Shown here: positions 47,466 to 55,753 of the stretch, piece by piece
Position numbering within the stretch: the stretch's first letter is position 1
How the letters are laid out: each line of letters opens with the position of its first letter
Origin: Pseudomonas citronellolis
Lineage (GTDB): Bacteria; Pseudomonadota; Gammaproteobacteria; Pseudomonadales; Pseudomonadaceae
Direction: 5' to 3'
DNA: 64,000 bases
Assembly: GCF_900112375.1 (NCBI RefSeq)
Contig: NZ_FOLS01000013.1
Span: forward strand, 115,614 to 179,613
Translations under genes and position numbers: made by a program
The notes under the pieces: model-generated
The model's input: only the letters and a program-made list of their open reading frames with translations
Database searches by the model: none
Told to the model about the DNA's origin: nothing

Positions 47466-47934
47466 GACTGCATCCTCCGCGCTCACCGCCCGGCGCCGCC
47501 TCCGGCGGCACCCAAGACCTCCGAGTTGGCCATGCCGTCACCGGCGCGCAGTGATGCGTAGAGGGAAGCAGAAGCCTGAAGGCGCTTTGGCATCAAAAAG
47601 CCAGCGGATGAATCCGCCATTTTTTTGACCACGCTTGCTTCGGTACTTCGCGGAAACGCCCGCCCTAACCGCCTGAAACGTACATGGCTGTATGTGCAAG
47701 CCCTATTCGTCCCCATAGCCAAGAAAAATCAGGGTTTGCGAGTTTTACAATGTGCCGCTTTTCACAGGTGTCATAAGACTTTTTCTGAATATGGGATGTG
47801 AAAAATTCTTCTGAGGTTCGCGAAAAGTTGTTCTTAGCTCTGATGTTACAGGCGTGAAACGCTTGATATCAGAAAAAAGCCAAGTTTTTGGCGAATTGAA
47901 AGAGCATCGAAGTCGAGAACACCAGGAGAACGCC
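47466..47934. promoter_or_regulatory. 469-bp AT-rich divergent control region of the adhesin and its exporter
   Basis: Between the adhesin (minus) and the TolC-like gene (plus) lies a strongly AT-rich region with T-runs near 47620, 47725 and 47770 and A-runs near 47870. Both promoters must lie here. I see no clear FleQ, NtrC or sigma-54 site, and cannot place the hexamers with confidence. The contrast with the GC-rich genes suggests regulated, possibly H-NS/MvaT-bound DNA. Confidence 0.55.
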
Positions 47935-49293
47935 ATGCGCAGTCGTAACGCGACGCTATGGAGCGGTGTATTTCTGGCGGCCACCTGCGCTCAAGCCCAC
48001 GCGATGAGCCTGACCCAAGCCATACAGAGCACCCTGCAATATCACCCGGAGATCAGCCAGAGCATGAACAGCCGGCTGACCGCAGACCAGGAACTGAAGA
48101 TCGCCCGCGGCGGCTACCTGCCCACCGTCGATCTACTGCTGGGTTACGGCCGCGAAGGCGTCGATAGCCCCTCTACCCGTCAGGAAGGCAACCACAACAA
48201 GGAGACGCTCAACCGCGGCGATGCCGAGCTCCGCCTGCAGCAGATGCTGTTCGACGGCTTCGCCACGCCCAACGAGGTGGCGCGCAACGAGGCCAACGTC
48301 AATTCCAAGGCGTTCCGCGTGCTGGGCACCTCGGAGAACGCCGCGCTGCGCACCGTCGAGGTCTACCTCAACGTGCTGCAGCACCGCGAGATGGTGAGCC
48401 TGGCGCGCAACAACCTGCAGGCCCACCAGCGCATCGGCGACCAGATCCGCATGCGCAGCCAGCAGGGCGTCGGCAGCACCGCCGACAACGACCAGGCCAC
48501 CGCGCGCCTGGCCCTGGCGCAGAACAACCTCTACACCGAGGAAGTCGACCTGCGCGACGCCGAGGCCAACTTCTACAGCGCCGTGGGCAAGCAGCCCGAC
48601 GAGCTGGAGACGCCCTCCACCGTCAAGGCCCTGGTGCCGGGCGACATCAACAAGGCGCGCCAGGAAGTGCTGAGCAACAACCCGCTGCTCAAGTCGGCCC
48701 AGGCCGACGTGAATGCCGCCGAGAAGCAGTACGAGGCGGCCAAGTCGCCCTTCTACCCGCGCTTCGACCTGGAACTGTCGAAGGCGGCGAACAACAACGT
48801 CGACGGCGAAGTGGGCCACTACAACGACTGGGAAGCCCAGGTGGTGATGCGCTACAACCTGTTCAACGGCATGCGCGACAAGAACCGCCTCGGCGCCACC
48901 TCGCACCAGATCGACGAAGCCAAGGACATCCGCGACAACGCCCTGCGCCTGCTCAACGAGAACCTCTCGCTGGCCTGGGACGCCATGGAGAATGCCACCA
49001 AGCAGACCGGCCCGGCGCGCGAGTACGCCGACTACACGCGCAAGGTCCGCGAGGCCTACCAGCAGCAGTTCACCCTCGGCCAGCGCACGCTGCTCGACCT
49101 GCTGGACAGCGAGAACGAACTGTTCACCGCCAACCGCCGCTACACCCAGGTGCGCTACACCGAGGAGTACTCGCGCTACCGCGTGCTGGCCGCCATGGGC
49201 GCCCTGCTGCGCTCGCAGAACGTCGTGCCGCCCCATGAGGGCGTGGCGCTGTCCGACGTGAAGACCGAGACACGCCTGCCCGACATGAAATAA
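47935..49293 (+). CDS. TolC-family outer-membrane channel of the adhesin type I secretion system (LapE-like)
   Basis: A 452-residue TolC-type protein with a signal peptide (L-W-S-G-V-F-L-A-A-T-C-A-Q-A-H-A). Two alpha-helical repeats (N-x-x-A-R-N-E-A and Q-x-x-T-A) support the tunnel. It starts at ATG 47935 with AGGAGAA upstream. It is the first gene of the exporter operon and spans the outer membrane to release the adhesin to the cell surface. Confidence 0.92.
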   Translation: MRSRNATLWSGVFLAATCAQAHAMSLTQAIQSTLQYHPEISQSMNSRLTADQELKIARGGYLPTVDLLLGYGREGVDSPSTRQEGNHNKETLNRGDAELRLQQMLFDGFATPNEVARNEANVNSKAFRVLGTSENAALRTVEVYLNVLQHREMVSLARNNLQAHQRIGDQIRMRSQQGVGSTADNDQATARLALAQNNLYTEEVDLRDAEANFYSAVGKQPDELETPSTVKALVPGDINKARQEVLSNNPLLKSAQADVNAAEKQYEAAKSPFYPRFDLELSKAANNNVDGEVGHYNDWEAQVVMRYNLFNGMRDKNRLGATSHQIDEAKDIRDNALRLLNENLSLAWDAMENATKQTGPAREYADYTRKVREAYQQQFTLGQRTLLDLLDSENELFTANRRYTQVRYTEEYSRYRVLAAMGALLRSQNVVPPHEGVALSDVKTETRLPDMK

Positions 49294-49393
49294 GGCCCTG
49301 CCCGCCCCGCCGCCCGACGCCGGTCCCACCGGCCGGCGGCGTTTGCGGGGCGCGGCGGCCGCACGGGGCTCGCAGAAGCCCGGGAGAAGTAGC

Positions 49394-51562
49394 GTGACCA
49401 TGATCATCCAGGAGCGCGGCAACCCCGCAGCGGACGATCCCCGCCTGAGCCACGACGACCCCCTGCTCGACGGCCTGCTGATCCTCTGCCGCCTGCACGG
49501 CTGTTCGGTCAGCCGCACCAGCCTGAGCGCCGGCCTGCCGTTGCCGCAGCAACGCCTGAACGCCGAGCTGCTGCCCCGCGCCGCGGCCCGCGCCGGCCTG
49601 CAGGGGCGCCTGCTGCGCCGCGAGCTGAAGGCCATACCGGCGCTGAACCTGCCGGTGCTGCTGCTGCTCGACGGCGGGCGCAGCGCGGTGCTGCGCCAGT
49701 GGGGCGCGGACGGCCAGGCGCTGATCCTGCCCTGCGAGACCGAGGGCGGCGAGCAGTGGGTGAGCACCGAGGAGCTGGCCGCGCAGTACAGCGGCCTGGC
49801 CCTGTTCGCCCGCCCGCGCCATGAGCTGGAGGCAGCGCGCCAGCCGCTGGTGCCGCGGGTCGAGGCCTGGTTCCGCGACACCCTCAAGCTGTCGCGCTGG
49901 CTCTATACCGACGCCCTGGTGGCGAGCCTGCTGATCAACCTGCTGAGCATGCTGGTGCCGCTGTTCGTCATGCAGACCTACGACCGCGTGGTGCCCAACC
50001 AGGCCATCTCCACCCTCTGGGTGCTGGCCAGCGGGTTGCTGCTGGGCACCCTCTTCGAGCTGCTGCTGCGGGTGCTGCGCTCGCACCTGCTGGACATGGC
50101 CGGGAAGAAGACCGACGTGGTGCTCTCGGCCACGCTGTTCGAGCGCATCACCGGCATGGCCATGAAGTTCCGCCCGGCCACGGTCGGCGGTTTCGCCCAG
50201 AGCATCCACGACTTCCAGGGCCTGCGCGAATTCCTCACCGCGCTGACCCTCACCAGCCTCATCGACCTGCCCTTCTCGCTGCTGATGATCGTGGTCATCG
50301 GCCTGCTCGGCGGCTGGCTGGTGGCGGTGCCGCTGCTGGCCTTCCCGCTGACCATCGGCTTCGCCTACCTGATCCAGGTGCGCCTGCGCGACACCGTGCA
50401 GAAGAGCCTGACCCTCGGCGCCGAGCGCCAGGCCCTGCTGATCGAGACCCTCGGCGGCCTGGAAACGCTCAAGGCCTGCGGCGCCGAGAGCGAGCGGCAG
50501 TACCGCTGGGAAGCCACCCACGGCGCCCTCACCCGCCTGGACAACCACGCCCGCTTCCTCGCCACCCTGGCCACCAACGGCACCCTGTTCGTCCAGCAGT
50601 TCGCCGGCATGGCCCTGATCATCTGCGGCGTCTACGCCATCCTCGACGGCCAGCTCAGCGTCGGCGCCCTGGTCGCCTGCTACATGCTCAACAGCCGGGT
50701 GCTGGCGCCGCTGGGGCAGATCGCCGGGCTGATCACCCGCCACCAGCAGGCGCGCCTGACCATGAAGAGCACCGACGCGCTCATGGCCCTGCCCCAGGAG
50801 CGCCAGGCCAGCCAGCGCCCGCTGGAGCGCACCCAGCTGCATGGCGCGCTGGAGATGCGCCAGGTGGAATTCCGCTACCCCGAGCAGAACGCCGCGGCGC
50901 TGAGCCAGATCGGCCTGCGCCTGGCCCCCGGCGAGAAGGTCGGGCTGATCGGCCGCAGCGGCTCGGGCAAGAGCACCCTGGCGCGCCTGCTGCTGGGCTT
51001 CTACCAGCCGGACGAGGGGCAGATCCTGCTCGACGGCCTGGACCTGCGGCAGATAGACGTCGCCGACCTGCGCCAGCAGGTGGGCTACGTGGCCCACGAC
51101 CTGCCGCTGCTGGCCGGCAGCCTGCGCGACAACCTGACCCTCGGCGCGCGCTACGTCGGCGATGCGCGCATGCTGGAGGTGGCCGAGCTGACCGGCGTCA
51201 GCGAACTGGCCCGGCAGCACCCGGCCGGCTTCGACCGCCCGGTGGGCGAGCGCGGCCAGCTGCTCTCCGGCGGCCAGCGCCAGGCCGTGCTGATGGCCCG
51301 CGCGCTGCTGCTGGACCCGCCGATCCTGGTGCTCGACGAGCCCACCAGCGCCATGGACAACAGCAGCGAGGAAGCCCTGCGCCGGCGCCTGCAGGCGTGC
51401 TGCGCGGGCAAGACGCTGCTGCTGGTCACCCACCGCACCTCGATGCTCGCCCTGGTCGACCGGCTGATCGTCCTCGACGCCGGGCGCATCGTCGCCGACG
51501 GGCCGAAGGAAGCGGTGATCGAAGCATTGCGCAAGGGCCACGTCGGCCCGGCAGCGGGGTGA
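49394..51562 (+). CDS. Type I secretion ABC exporter with degenerate C39 domain (LapB-like)
   Basis: A 722-residue exporter. The N-terminal C39-like domain (about 20-130) appears to lack the catalytic cysteine context and probably serves as a substrate-binding C39-like domain. A six-helix membrane domain covers about 150-440 and an ATPase domain about 480-720 has Walker A G-R-S-G-S-G-K-S-T, signature L-S-G-G-Q-R-Q, Walker B I-L-V-L-D-E-P and H-loop T-H-R. The GTG at 49394 has GGGAG at ideal spacing; ATG 49400 is possible. It drives secretion of the adhesin. Confidence 0.92.
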   Translation: MTMIIQERGNPAADDPRLSHDDPLLDGLLILCRLHGCSVSRTSLSAGLPLPQQRLNAELLPRAAARAGLQGRLLRRELKAIPALNLPVLLLLDGGRSAVLRQWGADGQALILPCETEGGEQWVSTEELAAQYSGLALFARPRHELEAARQPLVPRVEAWFRDTLKLSRWLYTDALVASLLINLLSMLVPLFVMQTYDRVVPNQAISTLWVLASGLLLGTLFELLLRVLRSHLLDMAGKKTDVVLSATLFERITGMAMKFRPATVGGFAQSIHDFQGLREFLTALTLTSLIDLPFSLLMIVVIGLLGGWLVAVPLLAFPLTIGFAYLIQVRLRDTVQKSLTLGAERQALLIETLGGLETLKACGAESERQYRWEATHGALTRLDNHARFLATLATNGTLFVQQFAGMALIICGVYAILDGQLSVGALVACYMLNSRVLAPLGQIAGLITRHQQARLTMKSTDALMALPQERQASQRPLERTQLHGALEMRQVEFRYPEQNAAALSQIGLRLAPGEKVGLIGRSGSGKSTLARLLLGFYQPDEGQILLDGLDLRQIDVADLRQQVGYVAHDLPLLAGSLRDNLTLGARYVGDARMLEVAELTGVSELARQHPAGFDRPVGERGQLLSGGQRQAVLMARALLLDPPILVLDEPTSAMDNSSEEALRRRLQACCAGKTLLLVTHRTSMLALVDRLIVLDAGRIVADGPKEAVIEALRKGHVGPAAG

Positions 51563-51566
51563 AGCC

Positions 51567-52913
51567 ATGAGCAGCATGCAACCGACGCCGGGCTACCTCG
51601 GCGGCCGCAGCGACACCGAGTTCATGCCCGAAGTCCAGGGCACGGTGCTGGAGGACTCGCCGCTGGCCGCGCGCATCACCCTCTGGGCGGTGCTCGCGCT
51701 GCTGGTCTGCGCGCTGGCCTGGGCGCACTACGCGCACCTGGAGGAAGTCACCAAGGGCGAAGGCAAGGCCATCCCCTCCAGCAAGGTGCAGACCATCCAG
51801 AACCTGGAGGGCGGCATCGTCTCGGAAATCTTCGTCCACGAAGGCCAGGTGGTGGACAAGGGCCAGACCCTGCTGCGCCTGGACGACACCCGCTTCGCCT
51901 CCAACAAGGGCGAGACCGAGGCCGACCGCAACGCCCTGGAGGCCAGGGTGGAACGCCTGAGCGCCGAGGCCGAGGGCCGCGAGCCGGACTTCTCCGACGC
52001 CCTGAAGCAGACCGCGCCGCAGGTGGTCGACGACCAGCTGCAGCTCTACCACAGCCGCCAGGCGCGCCAGGCCAGCGAGGTGAGCATCCTCCAGGAACAG
52101 CTGCGGCAGAAGAACCAGGAACTGCAGGAATTCCGCGCCAAGGCCCAGCAGTACCGTTCCAGCCTCGGCCTGGTGCAGCAGGAGCTGAACATGTCCACGC
52201 CGCTGGTCAAGAGCGGCGCCATCTCCCCGGTGGAACTGCTGCGCCTGCGCCGCAGCGTGGTGGAGATCAACGGCGAGCTGAGCGCCACCACCCTGGCCAT
52301 CCCCCGCGCCGAAGCGGCGATGCAGGAGATCGCGCGGAAGATCGACGAATCGCGCCAGGCCTTCCGCACCGACGCCCTGAAGGACCTCAACGAGGCCCGC
52401 ACCGAGCTGAACAAACTCACCGCCACCAGTCGCGCCATCGACGACAAGGTCAGCCGCACCACCGTGGTGTCGCCGGTGCGCGGCATCGTCAAGCAGCTGA
52501 AGGTCAACACCATCGGCGGCGTGGTGCAGCCGGGCAGCGACATGGTGGAAATCGTCCCGCTGGAGGACAACCTGCTGGTGGAAGCGAAGATCCGCCCGCA
52601 GGACGTCGCCTTCCTCCACCCCGGCCAGCCGGCCACGGTGAAGTTCAGCGCCTACGACTACACCATCTACGGCGGCCTGAAGGCCAAGCTGGAGATGATC
52701 AGCGCCGACACCATCACCGACGACAAGGGCAACGCGTTCTATCTGATCCAGGTGCGTACCGACAAGAATCATCTGGGGCCGGACAACAAGCCGCTGCTGA
52801 TCATCCCGGGGATGGTGGCGACGGTGGATATCATTACGGGTGAGAAGAGTGTGTTGGATTATCTGCTCAAGCCGGTGCTGAAGGCGCGGTGGGAGGCGTT
52901 GCGGGAGCGGTGA
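51567..52913 (+). CDS. HlyD-family membrane fusion protein (LapC-like)
   Basis: A 448-residue adaptor with one N-terminal transmembrane helix (about 35-55), lipoyl-like half-domains (E-G-G-I-V-S-E-I-F-V-H-E-G and V-S-P-V-R-G-I-V-K) and a long coiled-coil hairpin in between. It links the ABC exporter to the TolC-like channel across the periplasm. It begins 4 bp after the exporter stop. The last codons run into the repeat region. Confidence 0.93.
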   Translation: MSSMQPTPGYLGGRSDTEFMPEVQGTVLEDSPLAARITLWAVLALLVCALAWAHYAHLEEVTKGEGKAIPSSKVQTIQNLEGGIVSEIFVHEGQVVDKGQTLLRLDDTRFASNKGETEADRNALEARVERLSAEAEGREPDFSDALKQTAPQVVDDQLQLYHSRQARQASEVSILQEQLRQKNQELQEFRAKAQQYRSSLGLVQQELNMSTPLVKSGAISPVELLRLRRSVVEINGELSATTLAIPRAEAAMQEIARKIDESRQAFRTDALKDLNEARTELNKLTATSRAIDDKVSRTTVVSPVRGIVKQLKVNTIGGVVQPGSDMVEIVPLEDNLLVEAKIRPQDVAFLHPGQPATVKFSAYDYTIYGGLKAKLEMISADTITDDKGNAFYLIQVRTDKNHLGPDNKPLLIIPGMVATVDIITGEKSVLDYLLKPVLKARWEALRER

Positions 52914-52944
52914 GGGCTAGGGAGAGGGGGCGTCCGGTGTGGCC

Positions 52945-53150
52945 GGTGAGTCCAATCGCGGACAAAGTCCGCTCCTACGTCCGTGCTTCCCTGGAACTGC
53001 AGGAGCAGTTGTCTCACCGACTGCGCCGGGATGCTTTTCGTAGGATGGGTTGAGCTTGCGAAACCCATGCGGTCATGGCGATGGGTATCGCTTCGCTCAA
53101 CACCATCCTACGAGCAGACCTGCACCCGAGCGGACCTTGTCCGCGATTGG
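52945..53150. repeat. REP-type palindromes after the exporter operon
   Basis: CGCGGACAAAGTCCGCTCCT near 52957, a long CGTAGGATGGGTTGAGC hairpin (53037-53115, same family as 4184-4264) and GAGCGGACCTTGTCCGCGAT near 53129. Confidence 0.7.
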
Positions 53151-53174
53151 ACGCCCGGTGGCACGAACAGCCCC

Positions 53175-53909
53175 CTAGATGTTGTACTCCACCGGCGGCG
53201 CCGGCAGCTCCGCCAGCAGCTCATGCAACCCCGCCGACCACTGCTTGCGGATGCTCGCGTAGTACGCATCCTCCTCCGTCACCCGGTAGCCCGCCGGGAC
53301 GATCAGGCTGTCGCGGTGGTACACCAGCAGGTCCAGCGGCATGCCCACCGAGAGGTTGCTTCGAATCGTCGAATCGAAGGACACCAGCGCGCAACGCAGG
53401 CCCTCGGCCAGGCTGGTGGTGAATTCCAGGTTGCGGTCGAGGATCGGCTTGCCGTACTTGCTCTCGCCCAGCTGCAGGAAGGGCGTGTCCTCGGTGGCCT
53501 GGATGAAGTTGCCCTGGGGGTAGATGCTGTACAGCTCCGGCGGGCCGCCGGCGATCTGCCCGCCGACCAGGAAGGAGCAGGTCAGGTCGGTGTTGCCGGC
53601 CAGCGGCGCGGCGTCGCGGGCCACCACCTCGCGCACGGTGGCGGCCACCAGCGCGGTGGCTTCGTAGAGGGTCGGCACGCTGTGCAGGTTCACCTGGCTG
53701 GCGTCGTCCAGGCGCTGCTTCAGCAGGTTCACCACCGACTGCGAGGTGGCCAGGTTGCCGGCGCTCTGCAGCACGATCAGGCGCTCGCCGGGCACGCCGA
53801 AGGTGAACAGCTTGCGGAAGGTGGCGATGTGGTCGATGCCGGCGTTGGTCCGCGAGTCCGAGGCGAACACCAGGCCCTCGTCCAGGCACATGGCTACGCA
53901 ATAGGTCAT
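53175..53909 (-). CDS. Proteasome-like peptidase Anbu
   Basis: A 244-residue member of the Anbu group of bacterial proteasome-related (HslV-like) peptidases. It begins M-T-Y-C-V-A-M, so removal of Met would expose an N-terminal Thr as nucleophile, and continues D-E-G-L-V-F-A-S-D-S-R-T-N-A-G. Anbu forms open helical assemblies and its substrate is unknown. It is the last gene of a four-gene cluster and lies 99 bp after the transglutaminase gene. Confidence 0.93.
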   Translation of the reverse strand: MTYCVAMCLDEGLVFASDSRTNAGIDHIATFRKLFTFGVPGERLIVLQSAGNLATSQSVVNLLKQRLDDASQVNLHSVPTLYEATALVAATVREVVARDAAPLAGNTDLTCSFLVGGQIAGGPPELYSIYPQGNFIQATEDTPFLQLGESKYGKPILDRNLEFTTSLAEGLRCALVSFDSTIRSNLSVGMPLDLLVYHRDSLIVPAGYRVTEEDAYYASIRKQWSAGLHELLAELPAPPVEYNI

Positions 53910-53950
53910 GGGATGGCCTTCTTCAGGGGTTGCCCGGCAATACTAGACCA

Positions 53951-53994
53951 CCACGGGTTTCCGTCCCGTGGCAGCGGGCGCGCCAGGCGCGCCC
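53951..53994 (-). other. Two hairpins between the transglutaminase and Anbu genes
   Basis: CCACGGG..CCCGTGG (53951-53971) and GGGCGCGCC..GGCGCGCCC (53976-53994) are consecutive perfect-arm hairpins. They could attenuate transcription or protect mRNA. Confidence 0.5.
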
Positions 53995-54007
53995 TCCTCC
54001 ACCGGCC

Positions 54008-54805
54008 TCACTGCTGGCTGCGCAGCAGCGGCGCCACCACCACCCGCGCGTGCATCTGCTCGCCCAGGCCGCTGCCGCGGCGCATGCCGCGCACCGGGCA
54101 GGCGTCCAGGTAGTCCAGGCCCACCGCCAGCTTCAGGTGGCGCTCCGGGCGCGCCAGTTCGTTGGTCACGTCGAAGCTGTACCAGGCGTCGTCCAGCCAG
54201 GCCTCGGCCCAGGCGTGGCTGGCCAGGTCCCGGTCGCTGCCGCGGTACAGGTAGCCGGAGACGAAGCGCGCCGGAATGCCCAGGCTGCGCGCGCAGGCGA
54301 GGAAGGCGTGGGTATGGTCCTGGCACACCCCGGCGCCGCCGGCGAAGGCCTCGGCCGCGGTGCTTTCGACGCCGGTGGCGCCCGGCTGGAACGGCATCTG
54401 CGCGTGCAGGGCATGCATCAGCTTGATCAGCGCGTTGCGGTCGCGGGCCTCGCCGCACTGCGCCAGGGCGAAGGCGCGCAGGGTGTCGTCCGGGGTGGTC
54501 AGGCGGGTGAAGCGCAGGAACGGCAGCGGCGACTGGTCGTCGTGCTCGGCCTCGCGGCTCTCGTCGATCTCCACCAGGCCGCGGGCGCGGATCACCACGG
54601 CCTCGTGGGGTTCGTCGATGCTCAGCACGTGCAGCACGTTGCCGTAGGGGTCGCGCTGGGCGCGGGCCGGGCGCGGCAGCGTGAGCTCCCAGCTGAGCAC
54701 GTGCTGGCGCTCGCTTTCCTGGGGCGTCAGGCGCAGGTACTGGATGCTGGCGCGCACCGGGTCGTCGTAGCGGTAGGTGGTGTCATGGCTGATGGCGAGT
54801 TTCAT
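54008..54805 (-). CDS. Transglutaminase-like protein of the Anbu cluster
   Basis: A 265-residue cytosolic protein with an N-terminal beta domain and a transglutaminase-like core: Cys in G-A-G-V-C-Q-D-H-T-H, His in L-A-S-H-A-W-A-E-A-W, Asp in F-D-V-T-N. The catalytic triad is intact. It may form or cut isopeptide/amide bonds. The ATG overlaps the alpha-E stop by four bases. Confidence 0.9.
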   Translation of the reverse strand: MKLAISHDTTYRYDDPVRASIQYLRLTPQESERQHVLSWELTLPRPARAQRDPYGNVLHVLSIDEPHEAVVIRARGLVEIDESREAEHDDQSPLPFLRFTRLTTPDDTLRAFALAQCGEARDRNALIKLMHALHAQMPFQPGATGVESTAAEAFAGGAGVCQDHTHAFLACARSLGIPARFVSGYLYRGSDRDLASHAWAEAWLDDAWYSFDVTNELARPERHLKLAVGLDYLDACPVRGMRRGSGLGEQMHARVVVAPLLRSQQ

Positions 54806-55752
54806 ACGGCCTCCAGATAGGAACTGTGGATTGCCCGGGCCAGTTGGCGGATCAGCAGGATGAAGTCGGTGAGCCAGGCGTGCAGGCCGTCACCGAGGAT
54901 TTCGTCGATCGCCGTGTAGCGCAGGCGCGCGGCCAGTTCGGCGGCCAGGCGCTGCGCCGGGCGGCCGTTGTCGCCGGGCAAGGTGGATAGGATGCCGTCC
55001 AGTTCCTCCACGCAGGCTTGCAGGGAACGGGGCACCTCGGCACGCAAAAGCAGCAGTTCGGACACGTGGCGGGCATCGGGCGAGCCACGGTAGATCTCGT
55101 TGTAGGCTTCGAAGGAGGACAGCGCGCGCAGCAGCGCGCTCCACTGGTAGTAGCCGCGCGCCGAGGTATCGCTGACCTCCTCGGCCTCCTCGCCGAGCAG
55201 TTCGTAGCGGGCGTCGAGCAGGCGCAGGGTGTTGTCGGCGCGTTCGATGAAGGTGCCCAGGCGGATGAAGCTGGAGGCCTCGCCGCGCATGATGGTGCCG
55301 TAGGTGGCGCCGCGGAACAGGTACGAGCGCTCCTTGACCCATTCGCAGAAGCGGCTGATGCCGTAGCGGCCCAGGCCCTGCTGGGCGATGCTGCGCATCT
55401 CCAGCCAGGTGGCGTTGATGTTCTCCCAGATGTCCGCGGTGATCCGCCCGCGCACCGCGTGGGCGTTGCCGCGGGCGGCCTGCAGGCAGCGGTAGATGCT
55501 CGCCGGGTTGTCGGCGTCGAGGGCGAAGAAGTGCAGCATGCGCTCGGGCTGCATCTGCCCGTGGCGCTCCAGGTAGTCGTCCATGGTGCCGGTGATCAAC
55601 AGCGGCATGGCCAGTTCGTCGGCGCCGCCGCCGCGATCGTCCGGCGGCATCAGCGACAGCGAATAGCTCACGTCGAGCATGCGCGCGAGGTTCTCCGCGC
55701 GCTCCAGGTAGCGGGACATCCAGTACAGGTCGGCTGCGGTACGGCTCAGCAT
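54802..55752 (-). CDS. Alpha-E domain protein of the Anbu cluster
   Basis: A 316-residue all-helical protein (M-L-S-R-T-A-A-D-L-Y-W-M-S-R-Y-L-E-R-A-E). The alpha-E family (DUF403) accompanies ATP-grasp and transglutaminase genes; its function is not known. The start at 55752 leaves one base before the ATP-grasp stop. Confidence 0.9.
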   Translation of the reverse strand: MLSRTAADLYWMSRYLERAENLARMLDVSYSLSLMPPDDRGGGADELAMPLLITGTMDDYLERHGQMQPERMLHFFALDADNPASIYRCLQAARGNAHAVRGRITADIWENINATWLEMRSIAQQGLGRYGISRFCEWVKERSYLFRGATYGTIMRGEASSFIRLGTFIERADNTLRLLDARYELLGEEAEEVSDTSARGYYQWSALLRALSSFEAYNEIYRGSPDARHVSELLLLRAEVPRSLQACVEELDGILSTLPGDNGRPAQRLAAELAARLRYTAIDEILGDGLHAWLTDFILLIRQLARAIHSSYLEAV

Positions 55753-55753
55753 G

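Noticed and set aside
40572..52913. LapD/LapG control genes next to the adhesin
   Set aside because: No inner-membrane GGDEF/EAL-HAMP protein or periplasmic C93-type protease frame is present in the window.
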